From: Longilinea sp964536805
Lineage (GTDB): Bacteria; Chloroflexota; Anaerolineae; Anaerolineales; Anaerolineaceae
Reading direction: 5' to 3'
Length of the DNA stretch: 64,000 nt
NCBI GenBank assembly: GCA_964536805.1
Contig: CAZHYQ010000009.1
Coordinates: 52,059 to 116,058, forward strand
Positions 34,863 through 43,211 of this stretch are shown here, piece by piece. The notes under the pieces are model-generated. The model was not told the DNA's origin, ran no database searches, and saw only the letters and a list, made by a program, of their open reading frames with translations. The position numbers and the translations under genes are program-made. Each line of letters begins with the position of its first letter. Within the stretch, counting starts at the first letter, position 1.

Positions 34863-37800
34863 TTAGAACCCTTCCAGCTTACTGAAGTCGGCCACGCCGT
34901 CGGCCAGCGCGGCGATGCGCTGCAGCATACCCAGGCGGTTGGCGCGCACGTCTGCGTCCTCGGCCATCACCAAAACCGAGTCGAAAAATGAATTGATGAA
35001 GGGGATGAGCGGCAGCAGTACGGCAAAGAAATCATCCACCGATCCAGCCCGGCGCGGTTTGCTCTCCGCCTCGGTCAAGGCTGCATATAAATGCTCTTCA
35101 GCCTTTTCTTCGAAGGCAGCCGGTTCCACCGGGAACTTTTGGGATTGATCGCGGGTTATGCGCACGCAGCGCGAATAGGCTGGCAGGATGACGTTCCAGT
35201 CGGTGCGTGCTGCCCAAGCTGTCAGTGCTTTCACGCCGCGCGCAACAGCCGCCGGGTTGTAACTCTGGGCTGCCAATACGGCTGCCACGATATCGTGGCG
35301 GTTGCCCTGGTCGAGCAGCGTACTTTGCATGCGCCCGGCGATGAATTCCAATACCTGTGCCAGCGTTTCCGGCGCGGCTGCCACCGGCAAATTTTGCACA
35401 GCCGCCGCCAACGCGGAACGCAGATCAAAATCCTGGTCCCAGCCGATCAACGCCTGTGCCAGCCCTTGGGCGGAGCGGCGGAGCGCGAAGGGATCCTTGG
35501 TGCCAGTGGGTGCCAGTCCGGCTGCAAACAAGCCAGCCAGCGAGTCGATCCGGTCAGCCAACCCAACCGCCAGCCCGGCTTTGGTTGCCGGCAGGCCGTC
35601 TCCGCCGTAGCGCGGCAGATAATGCTCGTAAATCGCCCTGGCAACGGCTTCGCTCTCGCCCGAACTGAGCGCGTAGTGGCTGCCCATGATGCCCTGCAGC
35701 GAGGTCATTTCAACCACCATGTGCGAAGCCAGATCGGCTTTGCACAATTGGGCAGCTCGTAGGGCTGTCTGGGTCTCTTTCTCGTCCAGTTTCAACTCCG
35801 GCGCCAGGTTTCGGACCAGTTGTTCGATGCGCCCGCTCTTATCCAACATTGAACCCAGTTTGACCTGGAACGTCAATGTGGCAAGCCTGGCGCGGAAATC
35901 TTCCAGCTTGTGCTGCAGATCCTCACGGATGAAGAAAGCCGCGTCGGCAAAACGAGCGCGGATGACTTGTTCATTGCCGTCCGCCACCACATCAATGGAT
36001 TGCCGGTCGCCGTTTCGGACCACGATGAAATGCGGCAGCAGCTTGCCGCTGGCGTTGAAAACCGGGAAATAGCGCTGGTGCTTTTTCATCACCGATACCA
36101 GCACTTCCGGCGGCAGGTTGAGATGTTCGCGCTCAAAGCTGCCCAACAGTGCTGTGGGGGCTTCCACCAGGTTGGTCACCTCATCCAACAGTTCCTCATC
36201 CATCTTTTCCGGATCGCCGCCGGTCTGGGCGATCAGCCGCTGTACCTGCACCTGGATGGCCGTCTTGCGTTCCTCAGGATCGAGCAGAATGCCCTGGGCT
36301 TCAAGCGCCTGGAAATAATCGCCTTTACCGTGCACGGGGATATTTTCCGGTTGGTGAAAGCGCAAACCGCGCGTGGTGCAGCCCGAAAGCAGTCCGGCAT
36401 ATTCAAACGGTACGGTCTCGCCATCCAGAATGGCCAGCAGCCAGCGAATGGGCCGCGAGAAGAAAACGCCGCTGGTATTCCAGCGCATGGGCTTATCAAA
36501 TTTTAGGGCCGCCACCAGACCCGGCAGCGCCTCGGCCAGCACTTCGCCGGCACTGCGCCCGTCCTCGTGCACCACGGCTGCCGCATAACGGCCGCCGTCC
36601 ATTTCTCGCACTTCCAGGTCTTCCACGCGCACGCCCTTGCCGCGCGCAAAGCCCTCGCCAGCCTTGGTGGGATTGCCCTGTGCATCGAAAGCGCGGTCGG
36701 CCGGCGGACCTTTGATCACAAGGGTGCGGTCGGGCTGGCTTGCAGCCAGCTTTTCCACCACAGCCACCAGCCGGCGCGGCGTGCCGTAAATGCGCACCCC
36801 GCTGTTTTCAAGCCGCAGATCAGATAACAGGGCCGGCACGCGCTCGCGCAGTTGCGCCAGAGCAGAGTCGAGATCGGCAGAAGGCAGTTCTTCGATGCCG
36901 ATCTCCAGCAGGAAATCGCTGGCTTCCGCCGGCCGCGGCGGCAGGCGCAGCGTCTTTTGTAAATCCACATCCGCTTTTACACTCTTGGCTTCATCCAGCC
37001 AGGGGAATTCCATCGCTTCGCGCTGCGCCACGTAAGCCTCGGCGATGCGGCGGGCCAGGTCGCGCATGCGCCCAAATAGCGCCTGTCGTTCGGTCACACC
37101 CACCGCGCCGCGCGTATCCAGCACGTTGAAGGTGTGCGAGCATTTCAGCAGGTAATCATGCGCCGGCAGCACCAGCCCCTGATTAAGTGCGGCTTCCGCT
37201 TCGGCTTCATACAGGCTGTACATCTGGCGTAGGCGGTCCACATCGGCAATTTCGAAATAATACTTGCTGTGTTCAAATTCGCCGCGCAGGTGCACGTCGC
37301 CGTAATTGCGATCGGCCGACCAGCGGATATCCTTGAAGTGTCGTACGCGCTGCATAGCCATGGCGATGCGCTCCAGCCCGTAGGTAATTTCGACCGAATT
37401 GGGGCTGACCTGAATGCCGCCGGCCTGTTGAAAGTAGGTAAATTGCGTGATTTCCTGCCCGTCCAACCACACTTCCCAACCCAGGCCCCACGCGCCCAGC
37501 GCTGGCGATTCCCAGTTATCTTCGACGAAACGAATATCGTGCTGGCGCGGGTCGATTCCCAAAGCCTCGAGCGATTTCAGGTAGATCTCCTGCGGATTGC
37601 CGGGATCGGGTTTGAGAATGACCTGGAACTGGGTGTGCATTTGCAGACGGTTGGGGTTTTCACCGTAGCGGCCGTCATCCGGGCGCACCGAAGGCTCCAC
37701 GTAGGCCACATTCCAGGGTTCCGGCCCCAACACGCTCAGAAATGTAGCCGGGTTATAGGTACCGGCACCTACCTGGGTGTAATAAGGCTGCCAGATCAGG

Positions 37801-37868
37801 CAGCCTTGCTCCGACCAGAAACGCTGCAATGTCATGATGATGGATTGAAAATCAAGCGGTTGGTTCAT
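34863..37868 (-). CDS. glyQS: Glycyl-tRNA synthetase, fused alpha and beta chains
   Basis: This 1001-residue enzyme joins the alpha chain (residues 1 to about 290) and the beta chain (about 315-1001), which are separate genes in most bacteria. The alpha part contains the class II catalytic core: FWSEQGCLIWQPYYTQVGAG at the start, QMHTQFQVILKPDPGNPQEI, and ITQFTYFQQAGGIQ with the glycine-binding region. The beta part starts with LLEIGIEELPSADLDSAL and includes the HD-like and tRNA-binding regions to the C-terminal anticodon-binding domain. Fusion is known in Chlamydiae and some other phyla. GGGAG lies 9 bases upstream. No T-box leader (no TGG-type NCCA-binding bulge and terminator) is apparent in the 120-base gap upstream. 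Confidence 0.96.
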   Translation of the reverse strand: MNQPLDFQSIIMTLQRFWSEQGCLIWQPYYTQVGAGTYNPATFLSVLGPEPWNVAYVEPSVRPDDGRYGENPNRLQMHTQFQVILKPDPGNPQEIYLKSLEALGIDPRQHDIRFVEDNWESPALGAWGLGWEVWLDGQEITQFTYFQQAGGIQVSPNSVEITYGLERIAMAMQRVRHFKDIRWSADRNYGDVHLRGEFEHSKYYFEIADVDRLRQMYSLYEAEAEAALNQGLVLPAHDYLLKCSHTFNVLDTRGAVGVTERQALFGRMRDLARRIAEAYVAQREAMEFPWLDEAKSVKADVDLQKTLRLPPRPAEASDFLLEIGIEELPSADLDSALAQLRERVPALLSDLRLENSGVRIYGTPRRLVAVVEKLAASQPDRTLVIKGPPADRAFDAQGNPTKAGEGFARGKGVRVEDLEVREMDGGRYAAAVVHEDGRSAGEVLAEALPGLVAALKFDKPMRWNTSGVFFSRPIRWLLAILDGETVPFEYAGLLSGCTTRGLRFHQPENIPVHGKGDYFQALEAQGILLDPEERKTAIQVQVQRLIAQTGGDPEKMDEELLDEVTNLVEAPTALLGSFEREHLNLPPEVLVSVMKKHQRYFPVFNASGKLLPHFIVVRNGDRQSIDVVADGNEQVIRARFADAAFFIREDLQHKLEDFRARLATLTFQVKLGSMLDKSGRIEQLVRNLAPELKLDEKETQTALRAAQLCKADLASHMVVEMTSLQGIMGSHYALSSGESEAVARAIYEHYLPRYGGDGLPATKAGLAVGLADRIDSLAGLFAAGLAPTGTKDPFALRRSAQGLAQALIGWDQDFDLRSALAAAVQNLPVAAAPETLAQVLEFIAGRMQSTLLDQGNRHDIVAAVLAAQSYNPAAVARGVKALTAWAARTDWNVILPAYSRCVRITRDQSQKFPVEPAAFEEKAEEHLYAALTEAESKPRRAGSVDDFFAVLLPLIPFINSFFDSVLVMAEDADVRANRLGMLQRIAALADGVADFSKLEGF

Positions 37869-37954
37869 TAAAACAGGCTCCCTTCAGGACTTCGGGACGA
37901 TAATCGGGATGATTCAGCCGGAAGATTGCTAATTAAAAAAATGGGATGGGTCGA

Positions 37955-37960
37955 ATTATA
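37955..37960 (-). promoter_or_regulatory. Candidate -10 box for glyQS
   Basis: A perfect TATAAT on the minus strand 87 bases upstream of the glyQS ATG and just past the recO stop. No recognisable -35 is found 16-18 bases upstream, so the assignment rests on the -10 and the intergenic position. Confidence 0.4.
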
Positions 37961-37987
37961 CCCACATTGGGGCTGCGGGAATAGCTG

Positions 37988-38761
37988 CTAAGCGCCGGCG
38001 TTTTTCCGCCGCACCTCGCGCAAGAAGTCGGGCGAATTCAGGCCGCGTTCCAGCAAATAAGTCATGTAAAACTGCATCAGTCCTTCCAGCTCAGGGCGGA
38101 CCGCGTCCGGCAGGCGTACGCGCGTCGCTTCGGCGAAGGAACTGCGCTGGTAATGGCGCAGGTATTTCAGCGCCTGCAGAGAAATCGGGCGGGCGCCGGC
38201 TGCATCGATTCCGCAGCGCGGGCAAACCACCCCACCCAGCAGCGCCGAAAAATACTGCGCCTCGGCTTTGATCTCATTGCCGCATTTCACGCAATGCACC
38301 AGTTGCGGGCGAAAACCCAGCACATCCAACAGCCGAACTTCGTAGTAACGGATGGCCGGGAAGGGATCTTCCAGGGTGGAAACGCGCCCCAGGGCTTCGA
38401 CGAACAGCCGGTAGAGCGCGCCATTTTCGCCTTCTTCGTAGGTGAAGCGGTCAAGCAATTCGGTCAGGTAGGCCGCGTAACCGGTCCGTTCCAGGTCTTC
38501 GCGCATCGGCTGGTAGGCATCCAGCGTCTCGGCCTGCGTTACGATCCAGATCTCACGCCCGCGCGCCAGCATCAGGGCCACCCGCGTGAACGGTTCAAGG
38601 TGGCCGGCCTTACGCGAACGCATGCGGCGCACGCCCTTGGCCACCACGCGCAGTTTGCCGATTTCGCGGGTGAAGATGGTCAGCATGCGGTCTGCCTCGC
38701 CAAAGTCGGAGTGCCGCAGCACCACGGCTTCCACGCGCAGCGAGTGAGGCAGATTGCTCAT
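37988..38761 (-). CDS. recO: DNA repair protein RecO
   Basis: This 257-residue recombination mediator loads RecA with RecR. The N-terminal OB fold has VEAVVLRHSDFGEADRMLTI and FTREIGKLRVVAKGVRRMRS, typical of RecO. The helical C-terminal half includes the zinc site CVKCG (near 170) and CPRCG (near 187). The C-terminal LPDAVRPELEGLMQFYMTYL segment is also family-like. The start is 12 bases after cdd with AAAGG about 9 bases upstream. It is probably part of a glmU-corC-cdd-recO unit because upstream genes overlap or nearly abut. Confidence 0.93.
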   Translation of the reverse strand: MSNLPHSLRVEAVVLRHSDFGEADRMLTIFTREIGKLRVVAKGVRRMRSRKAGHLEPFTRVALMLARGREIWIVTQAETLDAYQPMREDLERTGYAAYLTELLDRFTYEEGENGALYRLFVEALGRVSTLEDPFPAIRYYEVRLLDVLGFRPQLVHCVKCGNEIKAEAQYFSALLGGVVCPRCGIDAAGARPISLQALKYLRHYQRSSFAEATRVRLPDAVRPELEGLMQFYMTYLLERGLNSPDFLREVRRKNAGA

Positions 38762-38773
38762 GAAGAATGGCCT

Positions 38774-39181
38774 TTAAGGTTGCAGCGATTCAGGCGTGAA
38801 GGCGCCCGGGAGCATCTCGCGCACGGTCATCTCCATGGTCACGTTGCCCTCCTGGTCCGCCACCACCACGATGGTATCCAGTCCAAATTCGGCCAGCACC
38901 TGGCGGCACGAACCGCACGGCGAACCGCCGTTGGCAGTCACCACGGCAATGGCATCGAAGTCGCGTTCGCCTTCCGATACCGCCTTGAAGATTGCCACAC
39001 GCTCGGCGCAGATGGTGGTTGGGTAGGCAGAATTTTCAATATTCACGCCGTCATAGATTTTGCCGGAATGTGTCAATAAAGCCGCGCCGACCGCGTAATG
39101 CGAATAGGGCGAATAAGACCAGTGGCGCGCCTGGTTGGCCAGTTCGATCAACTGTTTACGGGTTTCATCGTTTAACGTCAT
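38774..39181 (-). CDS. cdd: Cytidine deaminase
   Basis: This 135-residue enzyme deaminates cytidine and deoxycytidine to uridine forms in pyrimidine salvage. The zinc site is complete: TICAERVA has the ligand Cys and catalytic Glu, and PCGSCRQVLAEF gives the other two Cys ligands. NIENSAYPTT is the substrate-binding stretch. The start at 39181 was chosen because AAGGAAG precedes it; a longer frame begins six codons earlier inside the upstream gene. It overlaps the corC stop by 17 bases. Confidence 0.94.
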   Translation of the reverse strand: MTLNDETRKQLIELANQARHWSYSPYSHYAVGAALLTHSGKIYDGVNIENSAYPTTICAERVAIFKAVSEGERDFDAIAVVTANGGSPCGSCRQVLAEFGLDTIVVVADQEGNVTMEMTVREMLPGAFTPESLQP

Positions 39182-40454
39182 GTTCTTCCTTTTCCACAAC
39201 CGCTTCAGCCTGTTCGCGGCGCGCCCTCACCCGGCGGATGCGCCGCCCACTGACCAGCTCCACAGTCAGCGTCCAGCCTTCCACATTCACCTGCTCGCCT
39301 TCCACCGGCACATGCCCAAGGGTGCCGTAGATATAGCCACCGACGGAATCAGCCAGGTCCTTGGTTAAACGCGTTCCCAATAAATCATTGAGATCGTCCA
39401 AATCGGTGCGGCCCACAAACAGCATTTCATCCGGGCTGATCTGCTGGAAGAGAATATCCTCGCCCTGGTCATACTCGTCTCGGATTTCACCGACGATTTC
39501 CTCGACAATGTCTTCCAGGGTCACCAGTCCGGCCATCCCGCCGTATTCATCCACCACCACGGCAATATGCACGCGTTTGGATTGCATTTCGGCCAGCAGA
39601 TCATCCACTTTCTTGGATTCGGGTACAAAATAGGCCGGGCGAACGTAGGGACGGATGGTTTCTTCCTGCCCGCTTTCCAGGTGCAGCCGCAGCAGATCCT
39701 TGGCGTACAAAACGCCTACCACGTTGTCGATATTATCTTCATAAACCGGGATGCGCGAATGTCCCGAAGCCACCAACGCGCGCGTGGCCTCCTGAATGGT
39801 GGTATCGCCTTCCAGCGCCAGTACTTCGATGCGCGGAACCATCACCTCGCGGCACAATGTATCGCCAAAGCGGAAGATGGAATAAATCATCTCGCGCTCG
39901 CCTTTTTCCAGACTGTTGCCATCCGGCTGCCCGACTTCCACCCAGGTTTTCAATTCATCGTCGGTGACAGCACCAATCTGGCGTTCCAACTGGTTGGGCG
40001 AATTGCTGAATGCCAGCAGGATGGCGCCGACCGGCCGGTAGAATAGATCGACCGCCTGCGCGGTCCCGGTCAGGCGCAAAGCCCAGGCTTCCGGGTTGCG
40101 CAGCGCCAATCCTTCCACGCCAACCTCGATCACCGAGATCAGCAGTGCCGCACCAGCCGCAAATACCAACACATGCCAGCCCTGCAGCGGAACTACCAGG
40201 CGCGAAAGCTGCCAGAATCCGGTGCCCAGAAGCAGAAAATGAGCCAGCACCACCGAAAAGCGCAGCGTCATGCGCAGGCTGGGCCGCTCCAATAATTTCA
40301 GGGTCCGTTCGCTGTCCAGGCTGTCATCCTGCGCAGCCAGATTCATTAATTGCGGCAGGCGCGCATTCACCAGGCTGGCTCGCACCAACCCCAGCAGCAG
40401 ATCCAGCGCCAGTACGGCAGCCATCACAATCCTCATCAAACTATCTTCGTCCAT
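39165..40454 (-). CDS. CNNM/CorC-type transmembrane protein with CBS pair
   Basis: This 429-residue protein has an N-terminal DUF21/CNNM-like membrane domain with about three or four helices (LALDLLLGLVRASLV; LLLGTGFWQL; VLVFAAGAALLISVIEVGV). A CBS pair follows: VMVPRIEVLALEGDTTIQEA and SRIPVYEDNIDNVVGVLYAK, then KRVHIAVVVDEYGGMAGLVT and LEDIVEEIVGEI. The C-terminal CorC_HlyC domain has SVGGYIYGTLGHVPVEGEQV. The family is linked to Mg/Co efflux or ion homeostasis (CorC, YtfL, older name hemolysin C). GGAG lies 4 bases before the ATG. The gene overlaps glmU by 14 bases and cdd by 17, so the three are translated together. Confidence 0.9.
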   Translation of the reverse strand: MDEDSLMRIVMAAVLALDLLLGLVRASLVNARLPQLMNLAAQDDSLDSERTLKLLERPSLRMTLRFSVVLAHFLLLGTGFWQLSRLVVPLQGWHVLVFAAGAALLISVIEVGVEGLALRNPEAWALRLTGTAQAVDLFYRPVGAILLAFSNSPNQLERQIGAVTDDELKTWVEVGQPDGNSLEKGEREMIYSIFRFGDTLCREVMVPRIEVLALEGDTTIQEATRALVASGHSRIPVYEDNIDNVVGVLYAKDLLRLHLESGQEETIRPYVRPAYFVPESKKVDDLLAEMQSKRVHIAVVVDEYGGMAGLVTLEDIVEEIVGEIRDEYDQGEDILFQQISPDEMLFVGRTDLDDLNDLLGTRLTKDLADSVGGYIYGTLGHVPVEGEQVNVEGWTLTVELVSGRRIRRVRARREQAEAVVEKEEHDVKR

Positions 40455-41475
40455 CCCGCTCCGTTTTTCTGGTATGTTCCCCTTTGAGGTGCGTAAATGG
40501 CGCCAGGTGGGTACCCTCTGTCACATCGCTGTCTTCAACAACCGCTGCAGCCAGCCTGCAGCCAGCGCCAATCTGACTGTTAATGACCCAGGTATTCGGT
40601 CCCAGCACGCAATTGGCGCCAATCCGGGTATTCCCCTGCAGCCAGGTGTTGGGATAAATCAGCGTATCCCGGCTGAGTTCGACCTCCGGTTCGATATAGG
40701 TCGTTTCCGGGTCCACCATCGAAACGCCCGCCAGCATCCATTCGGCATTGATGCGCTTGCGTAAAATCGTTTCCACCTCGGCCAGGTGTACGCGCGTATT
40801 GACGCCCACCGCTTCGGTGGCATCCGGCGTGCAATAGGCGCTCACCTGCAGCCCATCCGCCACGGCAATCTCCACCAGGTCGGTGAGATAATATTCGCCC
40901 TTGGGAGAAACCTGCACGCGCCGCAGCGCCGGCCACAGCCATTCAGAGCGAAAAACAAAAGCGCTGGCGTTTAACTCGCGGACGGCAAGCTGAGCCGGGT
41001 TGGCCACGGCCTCTTCGACGATCGCCAGCACACGTCCATCCACGCCGCGCACCACACGGCCAAAGCCGTGCGGTTCGTCCAGCACCACGCTCAACATTGT
41101 GATTGGACCCGGGTTCTCCAACTGAATATTCACCAGTCGGCGCAAGGTCTCCTGCTTCAGCAAGGGCATATCGGCGTAGGTGACCAGAATCAAGCCAGTT
41201 TCATGGCCGAGCAATTCCTCGGCGGCCTGCACGGCGTTGGCCGTACCCAGTTGTTTTTCCTGCAGTGCAAAGCGGGCTGCACTGCCCACGGCTTTGCGGA
41301 CCGAGTCCTCGCCGTGACCAACCACCACAACGGGGGGTTCATCCGTCAAGGCAGCGGCAATTGAGAGTGCATGCATCACCAACGGTTTCCCGGCCAGCGG
41401 ATGCAGCATCTTGGGCAGCTCCGATTTCATGCGGGTGCCGTGTCCGGCTGCCAAAATCACGCTCGAGACCTTCAT
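40441..41475 (-). CDS. GlmU-like nucleotidyltransferase lacking the acetyltransferase domain
   Basis: This 344-residue protein contains a full N-terminal pyrophosphorylase domain: ILAAGHGTRMKSELPKMLHP near residue 7, with GKPLV, then QLGTANAVQAAEELL, VTYADMPLL and GEYYLTDLVEIA. It couples UTP or another NTP to a sugar-1-phosphate. After about residue 250 there are only a few left-handed beta-helix hexapeptide turns (TYIEPEVELSRDTLIYPNTW, then IGANCVLGPNTWVINSQIGA), and the protein ends with KGEHTRKTERDGRR. Bacterial GlmU is about 456 residues, with the acetyltransferase active-site His in the second half, which is missing here. Either acetylation is done by another enzyme or the protein makes a different NDP-sugar. 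The start has GGGGAG 7 bases upstream. Confidence 0.85.
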   Translation of the reverse strand: MKVSSVILAAGHGTRMKSELPKMLHPLAGKPLVMHALSIAAALTDEPPVVVVGHGEDSVRKAVGSAARFALQEKQLGTANAVQAAEELLGHETGLILVTYADMPLLKQETLRRLVNIQLENPGPITMLSVVLDEPHGFGRVVRGVDGRVLAIVEEAVANPAQLAVRELNASAFVFRSEWLWPALRRVQVSPKGEYYLTDLVEIAVADGLQVSAYCTPDATEAVGVNTRVHLAEVETILRKRINAEWMLAGVSMVDPETTYIEPEVELSRDTLIYPNTWLQGNTRIGANCVLGPNTWVINSQIGAGCRLAAAVVEDSDVTEGTHLAPFTHLKGEHTRKTERDGRR

Positions 41476-41594
41476 TCCATCACTCCCCGGCCAGAAAGCA
41501 TAAACGAGCCTTGCGCTGCAAGTATCGCCGCGTCAGGCTCGTTTGCGCCATTTCGATTAAAAATGCTGTCCTCCAACAAAACCAATTCATCAGG

Positions 41595-41665
41595 CTGGGG
41601 CACCTGGACTCGAACCAAGATCCACAGATCCAAAGTCTGGTGTGCTGCCGTTGCACCATGCCCCA
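41595..41665 (-). tRNA. tRNA-Gln (anticodon TTG)
   Basis: The minus strand folds as a tRNA. The acceptor stem is TGGGGCA/TGCCCCA and the D arm is GTGC...GCAC. The anticodon stem is CCAGA/TCTGT with loop CTTTGGA (anticodon TTG, glutamine CAA). The T arm is CTTGG-TTCGAGT-CCAGG, and the discriminator is G. CCA is not encoded, unlike tRNA-Arg in this window. It lies between the response regulator and glmU-like genes on the same strand. Confidence 0.93.
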
Positions 41666-41680
41666 AGAAACGCGGATTTG

Positions 41681-41686
41681 ATTTTA
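41681..41686 (-). promoter_or_regulatory. Candidate extended -10 for tRNA-Gln
   Basis: On the minus strand TGTTAAAAT (TG, one base, TAAAAT) lies 16 bases before the tRNA 5' end. TGGATG 17 bases further up is a poor -35. It would give a leader of about 9 bases, suitable for a tRNA. Confidence 0.45.
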
Positions 41687-41702
41687 ACACAGAATTCACA
41701 GA

Positions 41703-42809
41703 TCATCCAGATTCGTGATTGCCGCTCTCCTCGGGTGCCAATCCCAACTGGCGGGCCTGGTCATAGGTGAGTGCGTCCGGGTTTAGCGGCCCGGTGCCGC
41801 TGTTCTTGCTGGCGTTCTGCCAGAAATCCTCCACAGCTTGGTTTTGGAGCGTCTCGGCCGGATGGTTGAGCAGGTCGCTCAGGTGTTCAGCGGTGCCGTT
41901 CGGTACCGCCGCCGGCACGTTTTCAATGGCAGCTTCAGACGTGGACGCGATTTCTTCATTCAAAGCATTTATCGTTTCAGGCGGCAGCACGGGAGGAAGC
42001 ACCTGCACGGGCGCACCCATTTGAGTCAGAACAGCCACCAGGCTGTCGCGTTTTGCCATGGCGGATTCCAGGGCGGATGCGAGTTTAAGCAGGCTTTGCC
42101 CGGCCGTGAATAGGATCGCCAGGGCGAACTCACCCACCGGCATCACCACCAGATCCATTTTTTCTCCGGTAAATATTTGCGCCCCGCGCATGGTGCCGCG
42201 CCCCACCAGGCGCCACACATTTTTTGCCGCGCTCAGGCTCGACAGAACGGCTGGTCCGCCTTCCGTTTCCAGCGCCTCCGCCTGGCCATTTCCAGCGCGC
42301 GCCGCCACCCGGCCGCTTTCATCCAACAGCACCACCGCCTCGGCTGTGCATTCCTGCCGCAAACCCGCAATCACCCCGGGCAGATGCAATTCCTGCCTGT
42401 TCCCCTCGGACGGGCTTTGCCGATCGGGAGATTCTGTTTTGAGGTCCAACAGGCGTTTTACCATATCCAGAAATAAGTCCATCTCAAAGGGTTTGGTCAG
42501 ATAAGCATCCGCCTGCAACGCTTCAGCCTGCTGGCTGTAGCCGGCATCCAGCACGCCTGTTATGACGATTGTTTTCATATCACTCTGGCGTGCCCGAAGG
42601 TTGGCAAGCAGTTCCAAACCGGCGAGGCCCGGCAGGCGCACATCCACCACAACCAGGGCATAACGCCGGCGCGGCAGCGCCTGCAGCGCTTCCTCGGCCG
42701 AGGTCGCCACATGGATTTTCAAGTCGGCACTCACCGTTGCCAGCGCAGATTGCAGCAACCAGCCAAGGTCGCGCGAATCTTCTACGATCAGTATGTTTTT
42801 TCCAGCCAT
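41703..42809 (-). CDS. Response regulator with C-terminal roadblock-like sensor domain
   Basis: This 368-residue protein begins with a receiver domain. Asp11 lies in ILIVEDSRD, the phosphoacceptor Asp56 in LVVVDVRLPG, Thr84 in IVITG and Lys106 in YLTKPFE. Residues 140-250 resemble a Roadblock/LC7 or GAF-like fold (LPGVIAGLRQECTAEAVVLL and DESGRVAARAGNGQAEALE). A long Pro/Ala/Asn-rich tail to 368 follows. There is no DNA-binding domain, so it probably acts through protein contacts, like regulators that work with MglA-type GTPases. AAAGGA lies 5-6 bases upstream. No histidine kinase gene is adjacent. Confidence 0.85.
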   Translation of the reverse strand: MAGKNILIVEDSRDLGWLLQSALATVSADLKIHVATSAEEALQALPRRRYALVVVDVRLPGLAGLELLANLRARQSDMKTIVITGVLDAGYSQQAEALQADAYLTKPFEMDLFLDMVKRLLDLKTESPDRQSPSEGNRQELHLPGVIAGLRQECTAEAVVLLDESGRVAARAGNGQAEALETEGGPAVLSSLSAAKNVWRLVGRGTMRGAQIFTGEKMDLVVMPVGEFALAILFTAGQSLLKLASALESAMAKRDSLVAVLTQMGAPVQVLPPVLPPETINALNEEIASTSEAAIENVPAAVPNGTAEHLSDLLNHPAETLQNQAVEDFWQNASKNSGTGPLNPDALTYDQARQLGLAPEESGNHESG

Positions 42810-42947
42810 GATGTTCCTTTCGGCTCATTTGGCTGTCCAGGCTGGATTCACACCCCCGCCTGGGCGGTTAATTATTGATTAAATTATAGCAGAATTCAAC
42901 CGCCCGGCCTGTTTCGCCGACCGGCTATGGTTATTTAAAGAAATACA

Positions 42948-42994
42948 ACAAGAATGCCTGGATTAAACGGGCATTCTTGTCTTTTTTCTTTTTT
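42948..42994. terminator. Stem-loop terminator at the end of the first opp operon
   Basis: ACAAGAATGCC (42948-42958) pairs with GGCATTCTTGT (42970-42980), an 11-bp perfect stem with an 11-base loop. On the minus strand it lies about 25 bases after the small membrane gene and is followed by TTGTATTTCTTT, a weak U-tract. On the plus strand a strong T-run follows (42982-42994), although no plus-strand gene precedes it, so it would also block antisense transcription. Confidence 0.7.
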
Positions 42995-43003
42995 GGCACT
43001 TAA

Positions 43004-43210
43004 TTACTTCTTGTGAATGCCCACGTAGGTGACCAGACCCAGGGTCGCCAGCACCAGGCCCAAGACCTGGCAGAAATAGCTAAAGAAGTTGAGAAAGTAA
43101 GTCGATTCCAGAATTTTGATCAGGATTAAGGCTGGCAAAACGATGCCGGTGACCATCAACAGCACCCCGACGACCATCATCAATCGCGGATCGATCCGTT
43201 CGGGAATCAT
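43004..43210 (-). CDS. Small two-helix membrane protein at end of opp operon
   Basis: This protein of about 68 residues has two hydrophobic helices (MMVVGVLLMVTGIVLPALIL and VLGLVLATLGLVTYVGI) and a short C-terminal GIHKK. It begins one base after the stop of the ATPase gene, so it is translated with the transporter. The chosen ATG at 43210 gives MIPERIDPRL; a longer frame exists within the ATPase gene but has no ribosome site. I know no family. It could be an accessory factor of the peptide transporter or an unrelated small membrane protein. Confidence 0.6.
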   Translation of the reverse strand: MIPERIDPRLMMVVGVLLMVTGIVLPALILIKILESTYFLNFFSYFCQVLGLVLATLGLVTYVGIHKK

Positions 43211-43211
43211 A

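Noticed and set aside
37869..37985. T-box or glycine riboswitch upstream of glyQS
   Set aside because: No T-box consensus, no specifier-loop stem and no terminator-antiterminator pair are visible. Only a -10 box is found.
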